Below, one piece after another: positions 51,859 to 63,119 of a stretch of DNA of 64,000 bases. The position numbers and the translations under genes are program-made. Positions within the stretch are counted from its first letter, which is position 1; each line of letters opens with the position of its first letter. Origin of the DNA: Darksidea phi (lineage: Eukaryota; Ascomycota; Dothideomycetes; Pleosporales; Lentitheciaceae); assembly GCA_030770425.1 (NCBI GenBank), contig JASJFT010000051.1, forward strand, positions 62,001 through 126,000, read 5' to 3'. The notes under the pieces were generated by a model that had not been told where the DNA came from, made no database searches, and saw only the letters and a list, made by a program, of their open reading frames with translations.

Positions 51859-53787
51859 GGTGCGGTTGGACGATGCTGGCGATGCCTCTACGGCTCCGAA
51901 CGAAACGTTGAGGTTCTTCGCCTTATTTGCCGCTCGTCCTAACTATGTATTAGCACTTACTCAAAATGCAGGGTCGTTGTACGTGGGGAACCTACCACGT
52001 AGTTCGTTTTCGCTCATGGTGTTTGCGGTAGGATGGGATACGCGCTGCCAAAGGAGGTTTGAGGGAAGGCTAGCGAGGAAAAAACGGGCCACAGCAAACG
52101 ATTCGGAACCTCAGTCGGGCTGGGCGGAGGGCGCGTCTTTATGCTCAAGAACGAGGCAACGAGGCCGCCCCCAAGAACCACACAGTGCCAAACTCCGAGC
52201 CTCCGGCACACCTTTACTAAACTTTACCGAAGGCGCGGCGTGGTAGCTTATCGATACCAAGCCATCCGTCGTAATGGGGGCTCTGTTGCCCGCAGCGCGG
52301 TCATGGGAACGCGTAGTTCCCCTCTTCAGACTTTCGCAAGACAGGGTCCACATTCCTTTGGCCCATTTGGACGTGGTCTTGGGGCCAGGATGGTCTGAGC
52401 GTGTCCAAGGGTTCGTCGGCGGCTGAGCGATGGTTCGTTCGGATGGTGTCCCAGATGTGGTTTCGTGGCGGGCAGGCAGTGTGGCCGTGAACAGCCAAAA
52501 CATAAGATGGCGTCCCACCCACGTTCGTCCTCTTCCAGCCCTCTCTTCCGCGCATTTCGAAGCAGCTGGAGTCTCTCCAAATCGCTCAGTTTTATTGAGA
52601 CGTGAGGCCGAGACCGAGCGCACGCTAGTGGATTGATTGGCCCCCACACACTACGCGACACCCTCTCTTGCGACGCGTCCGAAAATAGCCCCCCCCTATT
52701 CATCGCGTTGTCACCTCCATCACTCCCGTCGTTACGTCCGTATCTCCTTTCGATTCTCGGCAAGTTCCACGGCCATGAGGCGCGGTCCGGGAGGCGCGTC
52801 TTTAACCAGTCGACATAGAGTACACGGTCGGGCTCAGCTTTTGCAGCCTTGGGCGCTGAAGAGAAGGCAACAATGCGAAAAGAGTGGCGCAGCCCTCCAG
52901 CCTATCCGGTCTAGGAAGGCGAGGGACTCATGTAAGCACATTACTTTTTCAATGCTGTCAACGTTGCCTTCTCGGATGGGTGGAAAGGAGGATTATCGAA
53001 CATGTCGTTCTTCCTGAAGCCTGGTGAGTCAGACATCCTGTTAAAGTGGACGGCCTGCTTACGGTACTCCCAGAGCCTCCTCAAGTGCGCAGCCGTCTCC
53101 ATCCGCAAAGACAGCTCCCATCTTGTTTGTCAAACATCTTGCGCACGTGTCCGGATGGCGGCCAACATCGGATGGGTGCTCGCAGAGTCGTGCCGACACG
53201 TGATTAGGCTTCGCGAAACTGATCCGGATGGAACGGCGAAAAACCGTGCGGAATTGCCGAACCACGGGCTGCGAAAAGAGCATCCTTCTCGTTGACTTCC
53301 ATCTCGGGGGCGGCCTACCCTTATGCTCGCAGAAGTCCGGTGTCTGCAGGCTTCAACGCTCTGCAAGTCGTGCAGCAAGTGAAGCGACAGCTGGCGGTGA
53401 GCTTCAGGCACCCCCGCCTTTTGTGCATTGAGACCGCCCACAAGGACGAATCAACAACCGCCTCAGCATACACCCGAATGCAGAGCGGCCATTCAGTAAG
53501 CGCCAGCGGAACACTTGCAGGACCGTACTTTGAAGCGTCGAATGGGCTCTCCTCTAGATCTTCCGTCGAGGTTCGGTCCTGACCGCCGCTCGACGTAGCA
53601 ATCACTGCAGCATGGCAGCTGCGCCTCCGTACCCCGAATTTTCCAGGGCGTGAACACAGCCCGGAAAGGCGAATTTGCCGCGGTATAAGCGTTCTAGCGT
53701 CCCGGGTGTGCATGAGACGCTGTTCTACGTTCTCTAAGCTCACTTCAGCTATACATTCCAGCAGTTTCCAGCAGTGAGGACGCAGAT
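51859..53787. other. Intergenic region, GC-rich, no supported gene
   Basis: This is a 1.9-kb spacer. Long overlapping frames on both strands (for example 52111-52647 and 53321-53884 on minus) have Arg/Ser/Pro-rich compositions with no motif and probably reflect high GC. Confidence 0.55.
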
Positions 53788-55156
53788 ATGACGGTTCGCG
53801 ATGCGCGGCTATCGACATCGAGTCGCAATACCGCCCTTTCAGTCTCGGAAACGGTCGTAAACTCACCACAGCCTTCGCCGACACTACCGGAATCGGAATG
53901 CGTCCGCTCTTCAGCCGCGAGCACTACCGCTCAAACGTCTAGTAGCGACAGCAGCGATGACAGTGACTCGAGCGATGACGAATCGGAACAGCGCTACCCA
54001 GAAGACCCAATACAAGGATGGCCCCAACTTGCAGGTCTTATGTCGAAAACACCAGACTTCGCCGCCTTCCAGCGCTTCCGGGATCTAAATGTCAAGAGCC
54101 TGCTGTACTATCAAGTCCAACTGACGAAATACCGGAAGCAACTGCATGACATGGAATACAAGAACGCCTCCGAGGGGATGCCTTGGGCTGAGCGCGCAGA
54201 CATACTAGTCGACTCCGACTTCGAGCAATGGCATACTGTTGTGAAGATGCGGAAAGTCCTCAAGGAATATAGTAAGCCACCTTGCCCCACCCAGTCCACC
54301 CCAAGTGCAACACTCACAACTCCACAGACAGAGCACTAGTAGACTACTCGGCCGTCTCCGCCCTCCCCGATCCCGAGCCCTTCAACATGCTCAACCTCCG
54401 CAAATGGCTACGTCACCGCTCCGGCGCCAACAACTCCGTCCGGGGCACCCCAGACCTGCGCCTGCAGCACGCCTGGGGCGACCTCACCGAGAACCCTGAC
54501 AACAAGACACCAGGTCTATGGCGGCAATTCGGACACCTCCTCGGGTGTCTTGTTTGGGCGCAGACACCTAGCACCGACGACATGGACCTCGTAGTCACGC
54601 AACCACCAGCCAAGATCGATGGCTTGACACGGTGGGCCGTGTGTGATTTTGTGCCATTTTGGTCGAACTTGAAGAGGTATTGGAAGGAGAAGAGGGATGC
54701 TTGGCGTGGTCCTGGTGGGGATAAGGAGAAAGAGGCTGCGACTATGAATGTTAGGATTAAGAAGAAGCAGTCGCTGCAGACATGGTCGGAGAAGAGTGCT
54801 CTCCGCGTCACCTCTGGGATATCTACCGTGGTGGCTTGCTTGTTACCCGTTATCGCTATTTCGGTACTGTCGCAGCTTCATGGGCTGAGGAATCTATTGC
54901 TGTGTCTTGCGGGCTTCGCGGTCATCTTTGCTGTGGGGTTGATCTTCTTGACTCAAGGGACGAGTACAAGGGTGGAGATCTTTGCTGCTACTGCTGCGTA
55001 CGTATATCCTCGCCCCTGTCTAAGAATCACTGCTAACTATATCCTAGGTTTTCGGCTGTCATGGTGGTGTTCATTTCGCAGCCGCCGGCTCCTGTCATCA
55101 GTGTTGCGCCGGGCGCGGCGATGCCTTCGATTCCTCCTAGTCCAGTCCCTTCATAA
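53788..55156 (+). CDS. DUF6594 family membrane protein
   Basis: Exons 53788-54271, 54328-54997 and 55048-55156 (introns 56 and 50 nt) encode 420 residues. The splices produce LKEYNRALVDYSAVSALPDP and FAATAAFSAVMVVFIS, both characteristic of the fungal DUF6594 family (PF20237). Layout: Ser/Asp-rich disordered head (SSDSSDDSDSSDDESEQR), the GWPQLAGLMSKTPDFAAFQRF motif (about 76-96), a helical hairpin (LLYYQVQLTKYRKQLHDME), a basic linker, and three C-terminal membrane helices (TSGISTVVACLLPVIAISVL, LLLCLAGFAVIFAVGLIFL, AFSAVMVVFIS). The family is abundant in Pezizomycotina, its function is unknown, and many members accompany stress or recognition genes. Start ATG 53788 is the first in frame. 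Confidence 0.9.
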
Positions 55157-55909
55157 CATAATTTGTGATCGATGATGATTTATGACTATTGAATATACTC
55201 GTTCATTGTACTTGATATAGTACACTTTTCACCTCGTGCGAGCATCGCTCAGGAATACATAAATAATCATATCATATTATAGAATTTGTACACTTCTAAG
55301 CATCGAATCTGTACTTTTTATAACTCGTAAGTATAGTCTATATCTTCTTTCTATCTCGAAGCGTCGATATCGGAGCTATCTTCACGTTCTATGAACCGAG
55401 AGCGTAGCGATCTAGAAATCTTCAGCCAGTCCACCTCTCCTCGGAAAGCCACTCAGCGCCCCGCAACACCTCACAGTGCGGCAATGGCGCATGCACGTAT
55501 ACTTTCAGGTCGCATTCCTCGGCATAATCTCATGGCAGATCTACTTGCTCAGCAACACACTACGCTATACAACGAACCGAACCGAGTAGAGATTTAGGTA
55601 AGTTGTAGAGGTTTGAGCGTAGATTCCGGCTCTCATTTAGTACCTCTATGACGAAGCTAAGCTGTATCTTAATCTAAAACAACAGAAGTAGAGGGCCCCC
55701 ATCGGAGAAAGACGGACATGCGCAGGTAATGGAGCGAGAGATGCTAATGCAGAATGGCAGACAACGGACAGAGTCAAGTGTGGAGCATCAGGCTTAGCCT
55801 CGAGGAGGTTGTCCTATAACAGGCTTAGAGCATGCGGACGTTTGGCCCTACAATCGGTACTAATGGCAGGAAAGGACGGTGTGTGTCGGGCTAAAATCGC
55901 TCTTTCCTT
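55157..55909. other. Intergenic region, no supported gene
   Basis: An AT-rich tail of the DUF6594 gene is followed by a 68-codon frame (55391-55597) with no recognisable features. Confidence 0.55.
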
Positions 55910-56488
55910 CTACATTGCATCCTCGTCCACAACTTTCACCCGGATGGAGTTCGACCTAGGTATGTCCAAGGTCACGCCATCAGCTCTCATCTCCTGCTTC
56001 GTGACCTTTCTTCCTGCAAAGTCCTCCATCCTTCCCCACTCCCACCAGCCGATAGTGGCATGATGCATCGACAGATCGTACTCCTCCCCAACTTTCAATG
56101 CTTTCCAGAAATTCGTCCATATCACGACATCCCTCTCCACCTTTTCTCCCGGGGAGAGGGTCACGAAGCCATGCTTGATGTCAATAGGGAGAGGGTCGTC
56201 ATCTTCGTTGACGTCCGGAAAGAAGTGGTCTACCACCTCTTCTGGATCGGTGTTTGGATGATAGAATAGCCACGACTCGTAGGAGGAGAAGTCTAGGCAG
56301 TTCAGACTTTCGCAACGAAGTGTGATTGGCCCGGTCGAGGATCCAGAGATGTACTCGAGGGTCGCGGTCAGGGTGTAAGTCACGCAGTTGCGGACAAGTG
56401 TTTCGGGACCGGTGAATGATATTCGCAGCTGAGGGAGGTCTGTTGATGCGGGCGGAGCGGCTGCGTGTGCGCCGCGAGCATTATCCAT
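55910..56488 (-). CDS. Small soluble beta-rich protein, function unknown
   Basis: ATG 56488 opens a 192-residue frame (MDNARGAHAAAPPASTDLPQ). The frame is open 45 codons further upstream but only to a TTG, and that extension may include an unspliced segment. Alternating hydrophobic residues predict a beta-sandwich: LRISFTGPETLVRNCVTYTL, TATLEYISGSSTGPITLRCE, IKHGFVTLSPGEKVERDVVI, YDLSMHHATIGWWEWG and a final SIRVKVVDEDAM. I recognise no named family, signal peptide or active-site motif, although the pattern resembles small fungal immunoglobulin-like hypothetical proteins. The tail at 55910 is close to a clean stop. The neighbours are unrelated. Confidence 0.75.
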   Translation of the reverse strand: MDNARGAHAAAPPASTDLPQLRISFTGPETLVRNCVTYTLTATLEYISGSSTGPITLRCESLNCLDFSSYESWLFYHPNTDPEEVVDHFFPDVNEDDDPLPIDIKHGFVTLSPGEKVERDVVIWTNFWKALKVGEEYDLSMHHATIGWWEWGRMEDFAGRKVTKQEMRADGVTLDIPRSNSIRVKVVDEDAM

Positions 56489-57168
56489 CTTCTCGTCGTA
56501 AGTGGCGTCGAAGTCACAGTGATCAGAGTTGTGCTGCCAGGACAAGTTCTCCGCTGAGCTGACCTCGTGAATGAGATTCTTCGTCAAATGATCCTTGGGA
56601 TGAGTCTGGGATGGAGAAGGCAAAGGGCACCGTGAGCGTGAAGAACAGCTTGTCAGATGAATCAGTCACAAATGGAAATATATGAGCTCTAAGCCCCAGG
56701 GTATTCTGGGGTGGGTGAAGTCGTGGCTGAGTCGTGGCGGAGTGTGGCGGACAGAGGGAGGAGAGGCTGGCCAGATAATCGTAGGGTTCAGATACTCACC
56801 GCTCGCCGACACGCATTCATCGGCTGTCACCATGGTTCGCTTGGATATCGGAAAACTACCTCAGCTAGCTAATGGGGGTGGTGCGACTAAATACTGGAGA
56901 GTAGGGGGGAAGGAAAGGTTTCGGATCTCATACGCGGAACGCTCGGGTGGAGCGTCTCACGATAGACCTTGGATGGAGTGATTCGCGCGAATAGTTACAG
57001 TAGACGCGGAGTCTACACCAACGGAGCTTAGGGAGAGAAAGGGGAGGACAAAGACAGACACACGTAACAACCAGGTATAAGGGACATCAGACAAAAGGCA
57101 TTCGGAACTAGGTCAACAAAAGCATGACAGGGTGGGCAGTCAAGGCTAGAGGACAACAGCAACCTATA

Positions 57169-57188
57169 GGCGCAGGCGTGCCTGCGCC
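57169..57188. repeat. Perfect 9-bp GC-rich hairpin
   Basis: GGCGCAGGC and GCCTGCGCC are exact complements around GT. The nearest gene end (57416, minus strand) is about 230 bp away. Confidence 0.8.
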
Positions 57189-57363
57189 TGCCTAGGTGCG
57201 CATCTATGGCACATAAACGAAAGGTGTTTTTCCCCTAGTACAGGCAAGCCTTCGGAGCTGCTTCTACGACTAACCAACAGGGGGGTTTTTGTTCACCTGG
57301 TGTAAATAATGGCAATAGTCTGCATAGGCCAGTAAGGCCTGCATCAGACGGTAAACAAGAATG

Positions 57364-57385
57364 AATAATAATAATAATAATAATA
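57364..57385. repeat. (TAA)n microsatellite
   Basis: About seven uninterrupted trinucleotide units. Confidence 0.95.
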
Positions 57386-57415
57386 TAGAAGTAATATATA
57401 GCAACCTCGGATACT

Positions 57416-59236
57416 TCAGAAGTTATACTTGATGCTTAAGTAAGGCGATTTGGGCTCATACTCCTTCACTTTCTCTGCCAATTTCTCCGCGGATAGCTCA
57501 GCTGCCAACCAACCCCTACTCTGCGCCTCGTCGTGGGAGACATTCTTCAGACTCCTGAAAGGCAGAGGTGTGCCGACGGGACGGCTCAGCAGCTCGTTCC
57601 ATTTCCTCTCCTCACCACACGTCGCGTGCGCAACCAGTTCCTCTCCATGCGGCAGTCTCAGCATCTTCGTCCGCGCCCACTCGATCTCAGCAGTGTTGTT
57701 GATCCCATCGTGTAGGAGAGTGTAGTCAAAACGGATGTTGGACTTGTTGTGCGAGAGGGCGGAAAGGGAGGGTAGATCCATAGGAAGTGGGTACGTTTGC
57801 TCTGGCATGCCATATTCTTTTCGCTGGAGCGTGTGAGTGGTGACATGCACGCGTTGAAGAGCGCTGTCCTTCTGACACAGAAGATCGGCGAAAGCGCTAG
57901 TCGTCTCGTCATAAGGCGTCGCGCCATAGATATCGAGCTCGATATCCTGGAGTAACGGCGGAAACATGCTGGAAAAGTCTGGCACGGGCGGGTTTGAGGC
58001 GTCATTGTCTCCGCCTCCATATCCGGTGATGATTCGGAACAAAATCCTCAGTCGTTTCAATTGTTCGAACCTCTGCAGCTCTGTCGCTCCCAGGACAGAC
58101 GCCCCATTGCCGTATTGCTGGACAGAACCAAAATCCGACGTAACAAGAAGCTCCTTTAGTGTACTGGCGTGTTTCTCCAACTCGTCAAACATATCGGCAT
58201 ACCATTCTCGGACATTCGAACCGAGGGACACAAGACAATGTACAGAGAAACTCTTCAGCACCTTGCAACTCCTGAGCAGCCGCCTCACGATAGCACTCGG
58301 GCACTCCGTGTAACGCAGCTCCAACTTCTCCACGCTTGATGAGCGGTCGGGACAATCCCAATTATCCAGTGCAGCACGGGATTCTTCCCCTGAGAAGCCG
58401 CCGCTTTTCCAGCTGCGCCACTCTAATACCAAATGTTGCAAAGAAGGGAGCTGCATCACCGAGATCACCTGTCCAATCTCCATGTACTGCAAATCAATAG
58501 ACAAATACCTCAGACTCTCGAACTTGTGCACCTTTCCGAAGGGCTTGCCTCGCGCGGCACTCACAATGGGAGAAATAGCGGTAAAATCGGTGTCGAGAGA
58601 GTATGTGCGCCATCTATCGTCGAAGTAGCTCCCGTACAGCACCTCTTCAACATTAGGACAGAGACACAATACCACTGCTCGCTCGTAATTGGATTGGGAA
58701 ATTTCGCCCTCGTCGTAAAAGTTCCCGAAATGCTTCCTTTTCCACTCCTCCTGGTCCAACACGCTCACCTCTTTCGTCTCGTCATTCTCTTCCTCTTCCT
58801 TCTTGCACCATATCTCGGTCAACCCCAACCGTTCATCCACATCCCTCAACTTCAAATAGTGGTCAAATCTCTCACTCCCATGACGGTATAGAGACCAGTT
58901 GTATAGCGGACCATCCAAGATCACCGTCTTGACCTTTTCCCAGTTCTCCTGCTGCTGTGCGTTCAAGCGCACGTGGTAAAAGTCGCCGTCGCAGTAATGC
59001 GCCGTGATGAGCGGCGTCACCAGCGTCGCGAAGCTCCTGCACACAGCTTTCACGTTGCGCAGCGAGATGTTCACACGGTAGATGTCGCTCTCTTCATCTG
59101 GGTTCGACCCAGCAGCTGGCTGGCGGCTCGGCACCGGCGCGAGGTAAGAGAAGATCTCGAGGAGAAGTTCGGGCGGGAACGAGTCGAGGGATGGCGGGAT
59201 GCGTGCATCACCGCCGGATTGAGCCGCCGACGTCAT
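57416..59236 (-). CDS. F-box protein
   Basis: A single exon from ATG 59236 (MTSAAQSGGDARIPPSLDSF) encodes 606 residues. The frame is open 14 codons upstream to a GTG only. An F-box lies at about 20-85 (SFPPELLLEIFSYLAPVPSR, then VNISLRNVKAVCRSFATLV). It is followed by a leucine-rich region without regular LRR spacing: CPNVEEVLYG, LSIDLQYMEIGQVISVM, LPSLQHLVLEW, SVEKLELRYTECPSAIVRRL, CKVLKSFSVHCL and so on. This is the standard layout of Pezizomycotina F-box proteins that act as substrate receptors of SCF ubiquitin ligases; the target cannot be predicted. A Glu/Asp-rich loop (KKEEEENDETKEVS) sits near residue 160. Confidence 0.88.
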   Translation of the reverse strand: MTSAAQSGGDARIPPSLDSFPPELLLEIFSYLAPVPSRQPAAGSNPDEESDIYRVNISLRNVKAVCRSFATLVTPLITAHYCDGDFYHVRLNAQQQENWEKVKTVILDGPLYNWSLYRHGSERFDHYLKLRDVDERLGLTEIWCKKEEEENDETKEVSVLDQEEWKRKHFGNFYDEGEISQSNYERAVVLCLCPNVEEVLYGSYFDDRWRTYSLDTDFTAISPIVSAARGKPFGKVHKFESLRYLSIDLQYMEIGQVISVMQLPSLQHLVLEWRSWKSGGFSGEESRAALDNWDCPDRSSSVEKLELRYTECPSAIVRRLLRSCKVLKSFSVHCLVSLGSNVREWYADMFDELEKHASTLKELLVTSDFGSVQQYGNGASVLGATELQRFEQLKRLRILFRIITGYGGGDNDASNPPVPDFSSMFPPLLQDIELDIYGATPYDETTSAFADLLCQKDSALQRVHVTTHTLQRKEYGMPEQTYPLPMDLPSLSALSHNKSNIRFDYTLLHDGINNTAEIEWARTKMLRLPHGEELVAHATCGEERKWNELLSRPVGTPLPFRSLKNVSHDEAQSRGWLAAELSAEKLAEKVKEYEPKSPYLSIKYNF

Positions 59237-59345
59237 GGCGTGATAGGGGATGGAATTGTGTGTTTTTTTATCGCGCACGGCGTGATTGAAGGGAAGTGGT
59301 TCATATAGATTTTGAGCGGGGCGAAGTAAGCGTGGCTAGAAATTT

Positions 59346-59779
59346 AGGTAACGTGTTTACTTAGCGAGCTGCGAATCTAAGCGAGCTGCGAACCTCAAAA
59401 TATACTAAAAACCCCGAATTTTAATCTTAAATATCTCAACAACTACTATATAATAATTTCTAAAAATTTAAATATAAGCTCTTATATATATAATATAGCG
59501 CTTATTAAAATATTAGAGGGTGTAGCCTAGTAGTTATAGAGATATAGAGTTTAGGGGCTAAAAAGTCAGCTATTTATAAATATCGCTATAACTACTAGAC
59601 TACACGCTCTAATATTTTAATAAGTACTATATTATATATATAAGAGCTTATATTTAAATTTTTAGAAATTATTATATAGTAGTTGTTGAGATATTTAAGA
59701 TTAAAATTCGGGGTTTCTGGTATATTTTGGGGTTCGCAGCTCGCTTAGATTCGCAGCTCGCTACGTAAACACGTTACCT
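59346..59779. mobile_element. 434-bp palindromic MITE with ~200-bp inverted arms
   Basis: The left arm (59346-about 59545) and right arm (about 59577-59779) are near-perfect reverse complements, with only a handful of mostly transition differences and a loop of about 30 bp. The ends read AGGTAACGTGTTTAC. Each arm has a subterminal 17-bp tandem pair, TTAGCGAGCTGCGAATC then TAAGCGAGCTGCGAACC. The inner part is very AT-rich. TA precedes the left GGTAACG and TG follows the right CGTTACC, compatible with a decayed TA target duplication. There is no coding capacity, so it must be mobilised in trans. Confidence 0.85.
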
Positions 59780-60081
59780 GATTCTATCCAAACGAAATCC
59801 TATTGCGACCATTCTAATATCTATCTTAAAGAAAAGTATCACCCTAGCCTCGAGACGCCCTTCTACCAACTTCCTAATCCATGCTGACGTTGGACCTCTG
59901 ACTGGAACCCTGTTCGTTCCGGGGATCGTTGGCGCGTTGAGTGACCGAAGGGCTTGTACAGAAACATTGTTTCAAACGGACTGCAGCGACCCGAAAAGAT
60001 CGCCTACCACTGGCCGTCCCGGTCTCGCCGGCCTAAAATTGGGACACAAAGTCAGAAAATGCTTGATCCTCTTGATACGTC

Positions 60082-61080
60082 TCACAATGAAGTGTCTCGC
60101 TCGAACGTCACTGCTGCGCGATCGCGCACACGTCGTGCTCTGGAGTTACGTACGAAGATTGAGCTGCATCCCGGGCGCTGGCTCATCCCAGATGTCAAAG
60201 CTATTGACGCGGTGGTTTTGTATTCGGGATTTCGAGCCGCCACGTTCGCCATTGTGCGGCCGTTGTCGCTGCCCATCAACTCATAGTAAATGTTTTGCTC
60301 ATCACCCGTCGAGTCTCGCCGGAAAGTCGCCCTTCGTCGACCGGCAAGTGACTCCCTGATAAGCCGTCCGGCACCTTCGTTGGCCACGCTATCTTGAATC
60401 ATGTTATAGTTGCGAGGTCCCAGTTCAGAACTGTCATAATATCTGGAATTCTGGTGAGACTCGTTAGCATCTATCCACTTACAGAAAACTCAGCCGAATG
60501 ATTGCGGTACGAGTCAGTGAAGGCTCCGTCGATAAGTCTCATCGCATACTGTACTATATCCGAAGACCATGACCTTGTGCTGACACCTATTGGGGTTGCC
60601 CTCACCCACGTCGCAGCTCTGACCTTCGAGAATTAATTCAAACTTACCCTATAGTTTTCGTGCACCTGTTGAGCGGCCGGGACGTAATGATCTCGCCAGC
60701 CATCCTGGGCGAAAAGTTGTGGTACCAAGTCAGCAAAGTACATCAACGTGTGCCTCAGCACGTCGTGCCTCAAACAAGACTATAAGCGCCAACTCACAAA
60801 GGGGTCTTCCATTGTTGTCCCTCATAACATCGTTAGACAAGGTTTGTTGAAACCTGACCCTGTCGCGTTCTCCATATATATCGTGGGTCATCAGGCCTAC
60901 AGAGTCTTCATCATCCGAATCACGCGCGCCTCGTCTTCTCCCCCGACTGTAGCTCGATGTTGTGATGGGTTCCAGGTCATTAACATAACCTCTGCGACCT
61001 AAATGCCGAGAGTGCACAGTGTGAGTGTCCCATGATCCCTGTGTGGTGGGATAGCCGTACTCGTTATCATACTGTTCGGA
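60082..61080 (-). CDS. Poorly resolved multi-exon gene, function unknown
   Basis: Several coding-like segments lie in order on the minus strand: GRRRGARDSDDEDSVGLMTH and QQTLSNDVMRDNNGRPL (about 60800-61017), MYFADLVPQLFAQDGWRDHY with VPAAQQVHENYR (ATG 60743 to donor GTAAGT at 60647), YAMRLIDGAFTDSYRNHSAE (about 60483-60548), and a final exon (60082-60450) with RYYDSSELGPRNYNMIQDSV and IYYELMGSDNGRTMANVAAR. Canonical donors GTAAGT and a GCTAAC branch motif are visible, but one apparent intron would be only 32 nt and the upstream segment does not join in phase. Either the exon model is incomplete or the gene has a frameshift. No family is recognised. It directly follows the GDPD pseudogene on the same strand. 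Confidence 0.4.
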
Positions 61081-61089
61081 ACCGGAGCT

Positions 61090-62003
61090 CTAAGCTTTGC
61101 AAATAAATACCCGTCCCCAGGGCGTCATCAGTACCGCTTAAAGCATATTAAATAAGATATTGGGTACCGAAAAGAAATACGAGGCGTAGAGGATGGAAAA
61201 GCCAATATAGGAGACCGGAGAGCCTGGCAAGTAGCGCGAATACAACGGCAGGTACTTCGCTACCTAGCACCCGAGTACGATTCTTGTTTTCTAGGGCCGC
61301 GTGGGAGAGGGCGTGACGCTGTTAATGGTATTTATAATTAGACGAATAACGTCGTCCGGGTCGTTATCCAGCTGTAAACATCAGCAAGCGTCAGTGACGT
61401 CTTCGACAATCGGTCATACCTTGATATCCAACAGCACCTAGAGCTCCTCCAACCCGGGCTGTGCAAGATAATCCAGCAGATCTAGCAGTCGTGGCATCGA
61501 CTCGTGTGGTTCTTTGAGTGTCTTCAACTTACTTAGAAACTCGTAGTCGCAGTCGATGATCTTCTCTTGCCGTCCAAAACACCTTTTGAGGTCTTTATCA
61601 TGCGATAGCACTACCACGCCGTCCTTGGATAGATGGATGTCGTCTCGATGGCTTCTGCGCCAACCTCTACCGCACCGCGAAATGCACCCATCGTGTTCTC
61701 TGGGAATTTGGCCTTGTAACCTCGGTGGCCAATCGCCTGGGGTACTTGCTTCCCTGACACATCTTTGCGCGCGAAAGCAAACGCAGCTGTCAGAAATCAG
61801 TATATTCTGTGTTCGGTTTACGTGTTTTGTTACCAACGTGGTGGAAAATCCGCTCGGGGCCCAAGAAGAGGCTGCTCAACCAGCTGGTTGATCTCCCGAG
61901 TTAGTCCCTCGAAGACGGGCGGAACGCCAACGACTATGTTTTCCAGCAGCGGTGTCTGTACTTCTTGGACCGGTTCGTCGTGTCGATATTTTTGTCCGGC
62001 CAT
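61090..62003 (-). pseudogene. Glycerophosphodiester phosphodiesterase (GDPD) pseudogene
   Basis: From ATG 62003 (MAGQKYRHDEPVQEVQTPLL) an intron (GTAACA..GCAAAG) leads to the GDPD core [20 protein letters not shown], then after a one-base deletion [21 protein letters not shown] second intron (GTATGA..TTTACAG) leads to LDNDPDDVIRLIINTI. The C-terminal half reads TRIVLGC, AKYLPLYSRYLPG and YIGFSILYASYF. The order matches fungal GDPD (PF03009) proteins that hydrolyse glycerophosphodiesters. Damage: TAG at 61438-61440, TAG in place of Trp at 61264-61266 and 61291-61293 (TGG to TAG, the RIP-type change), another stop later, and two single-base frameshifts (one in the C run of exon 1, one before DIHLSKDG). 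It is not expressible as a full protein. Confidence 0.82.
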
Positions 62004-63119
62004 GGTACCAACGGCACTTTATGAACCGCAGATGCGGATGATTATGATAGGCAAAAGCGGGGAACCTAAACAGTCCTGCATGCACGCAAGCGCCCGCGAC
62101 GCATCTATGTATGTACGAGCACGTTGACAGCGGCTGACCAGAGAAAACAAAAGCACCATGCAATCTTGTACGGCCTCCGGCAATTGCGGGGCAGACAGTC
62201 ATGATATATCATCGTATCCTTCTTACGGCACAGGCTCCTTCCCGCGACGCGTGAACACCGACGGATCCCACGCCTTTTTGCAGCCACAGCCTTGAAACGG
62301 GTGCATATCGCATCCAGAACTGCCCTTAAGCCGATCATGGCAAAACTCAGTTTCGTCACCATTTCACCGAGCAAACTAGTTTTTACTTCTTTGGCCCGGG
62401 GCGCGAGACAAGCTCGTTCCAAGAGTGCTTGGTCCCGCTCGGATGTATCATGTCCCGACGCCACACGGCGCGAGTCGCAGAGAGCGCGCGCTTTATGCGT
62501 CTTCGTGTCAGCCCGGAAACGAGAGTGTCAGGCACTATGTGATTTGATCAATAGTGGTCTGAACTAGTATAAGATAGGTCAAGCTTATTTTCCTCTCCGG
62601 GCAAGATGCCTTCACGTGATATTTTCCACTCCGCGTCCAAACCGCTGGCTTAGTCATAATTCACAGTTTGTCCACTGTTAGGTCGGCCTCTTATTTCGAG
62701 TATTGATGCTTTTACTGTTGTGGAAAGTCTCTGGCGCAATTCTTATCCGGTTATTATACCGCGACTGCGGTCTTTCGTATCACTAAGAATTAGTCTCTAT
62801 ACCGTCTGAATAAACTATTGCTCTTTCCTATTAACTTTCGCTAGAAGCACAGCTCGCAATCTGTGGTGTAACATCTAGAAAGCTACCCCTCTACTAATAT
62901 TAACAACTGACGGATATAGTGCACATAAATCAACTCCAACTATCTTCGCAGGCTACAGCGCTAGCCTATACCAGTTCTGCACCCCTCAAATAAGCCCTCT
63001 AGAGTGCAAACGGTTTATAGTCCAGCCTGCCAGGATTCGTAATTATTGGGCGCAAGACGCTGTCTTCAACAGGTAAGCCTTGATCTCACGTCATCATGTA
63101 CGTTCGCCTGAATCTCACT
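62004..63119. other. Intergenic region, no supported gene
   Basis: The frame at 62105-62464 (minus) has no motif. From 62580 on the sequence becomes AT-rich with stops in all frames. Confidence 0.55.

Larger units (their letters stand above)
56489..57415. other. Intergenic region with hairpin and microsatellite
   Basis: No gene is supported. A perfect hairpin and a TAA microsatellite are listed separately. Confidence 0.6.

Noticed and set aside
52111..52647. 178-residue minus-strand frame beginning MGANQSTS
   Set aside because: It is Arg/Ser/Thr/Pro-rich without motif, in a GC-rich spacer with several competing frames.
53321..53884. 187-residue minus-strand frame overlapping the DUF6594 start
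   Set aside because: It overlaps the well-supported plus-strand gene and has no recognisable features.
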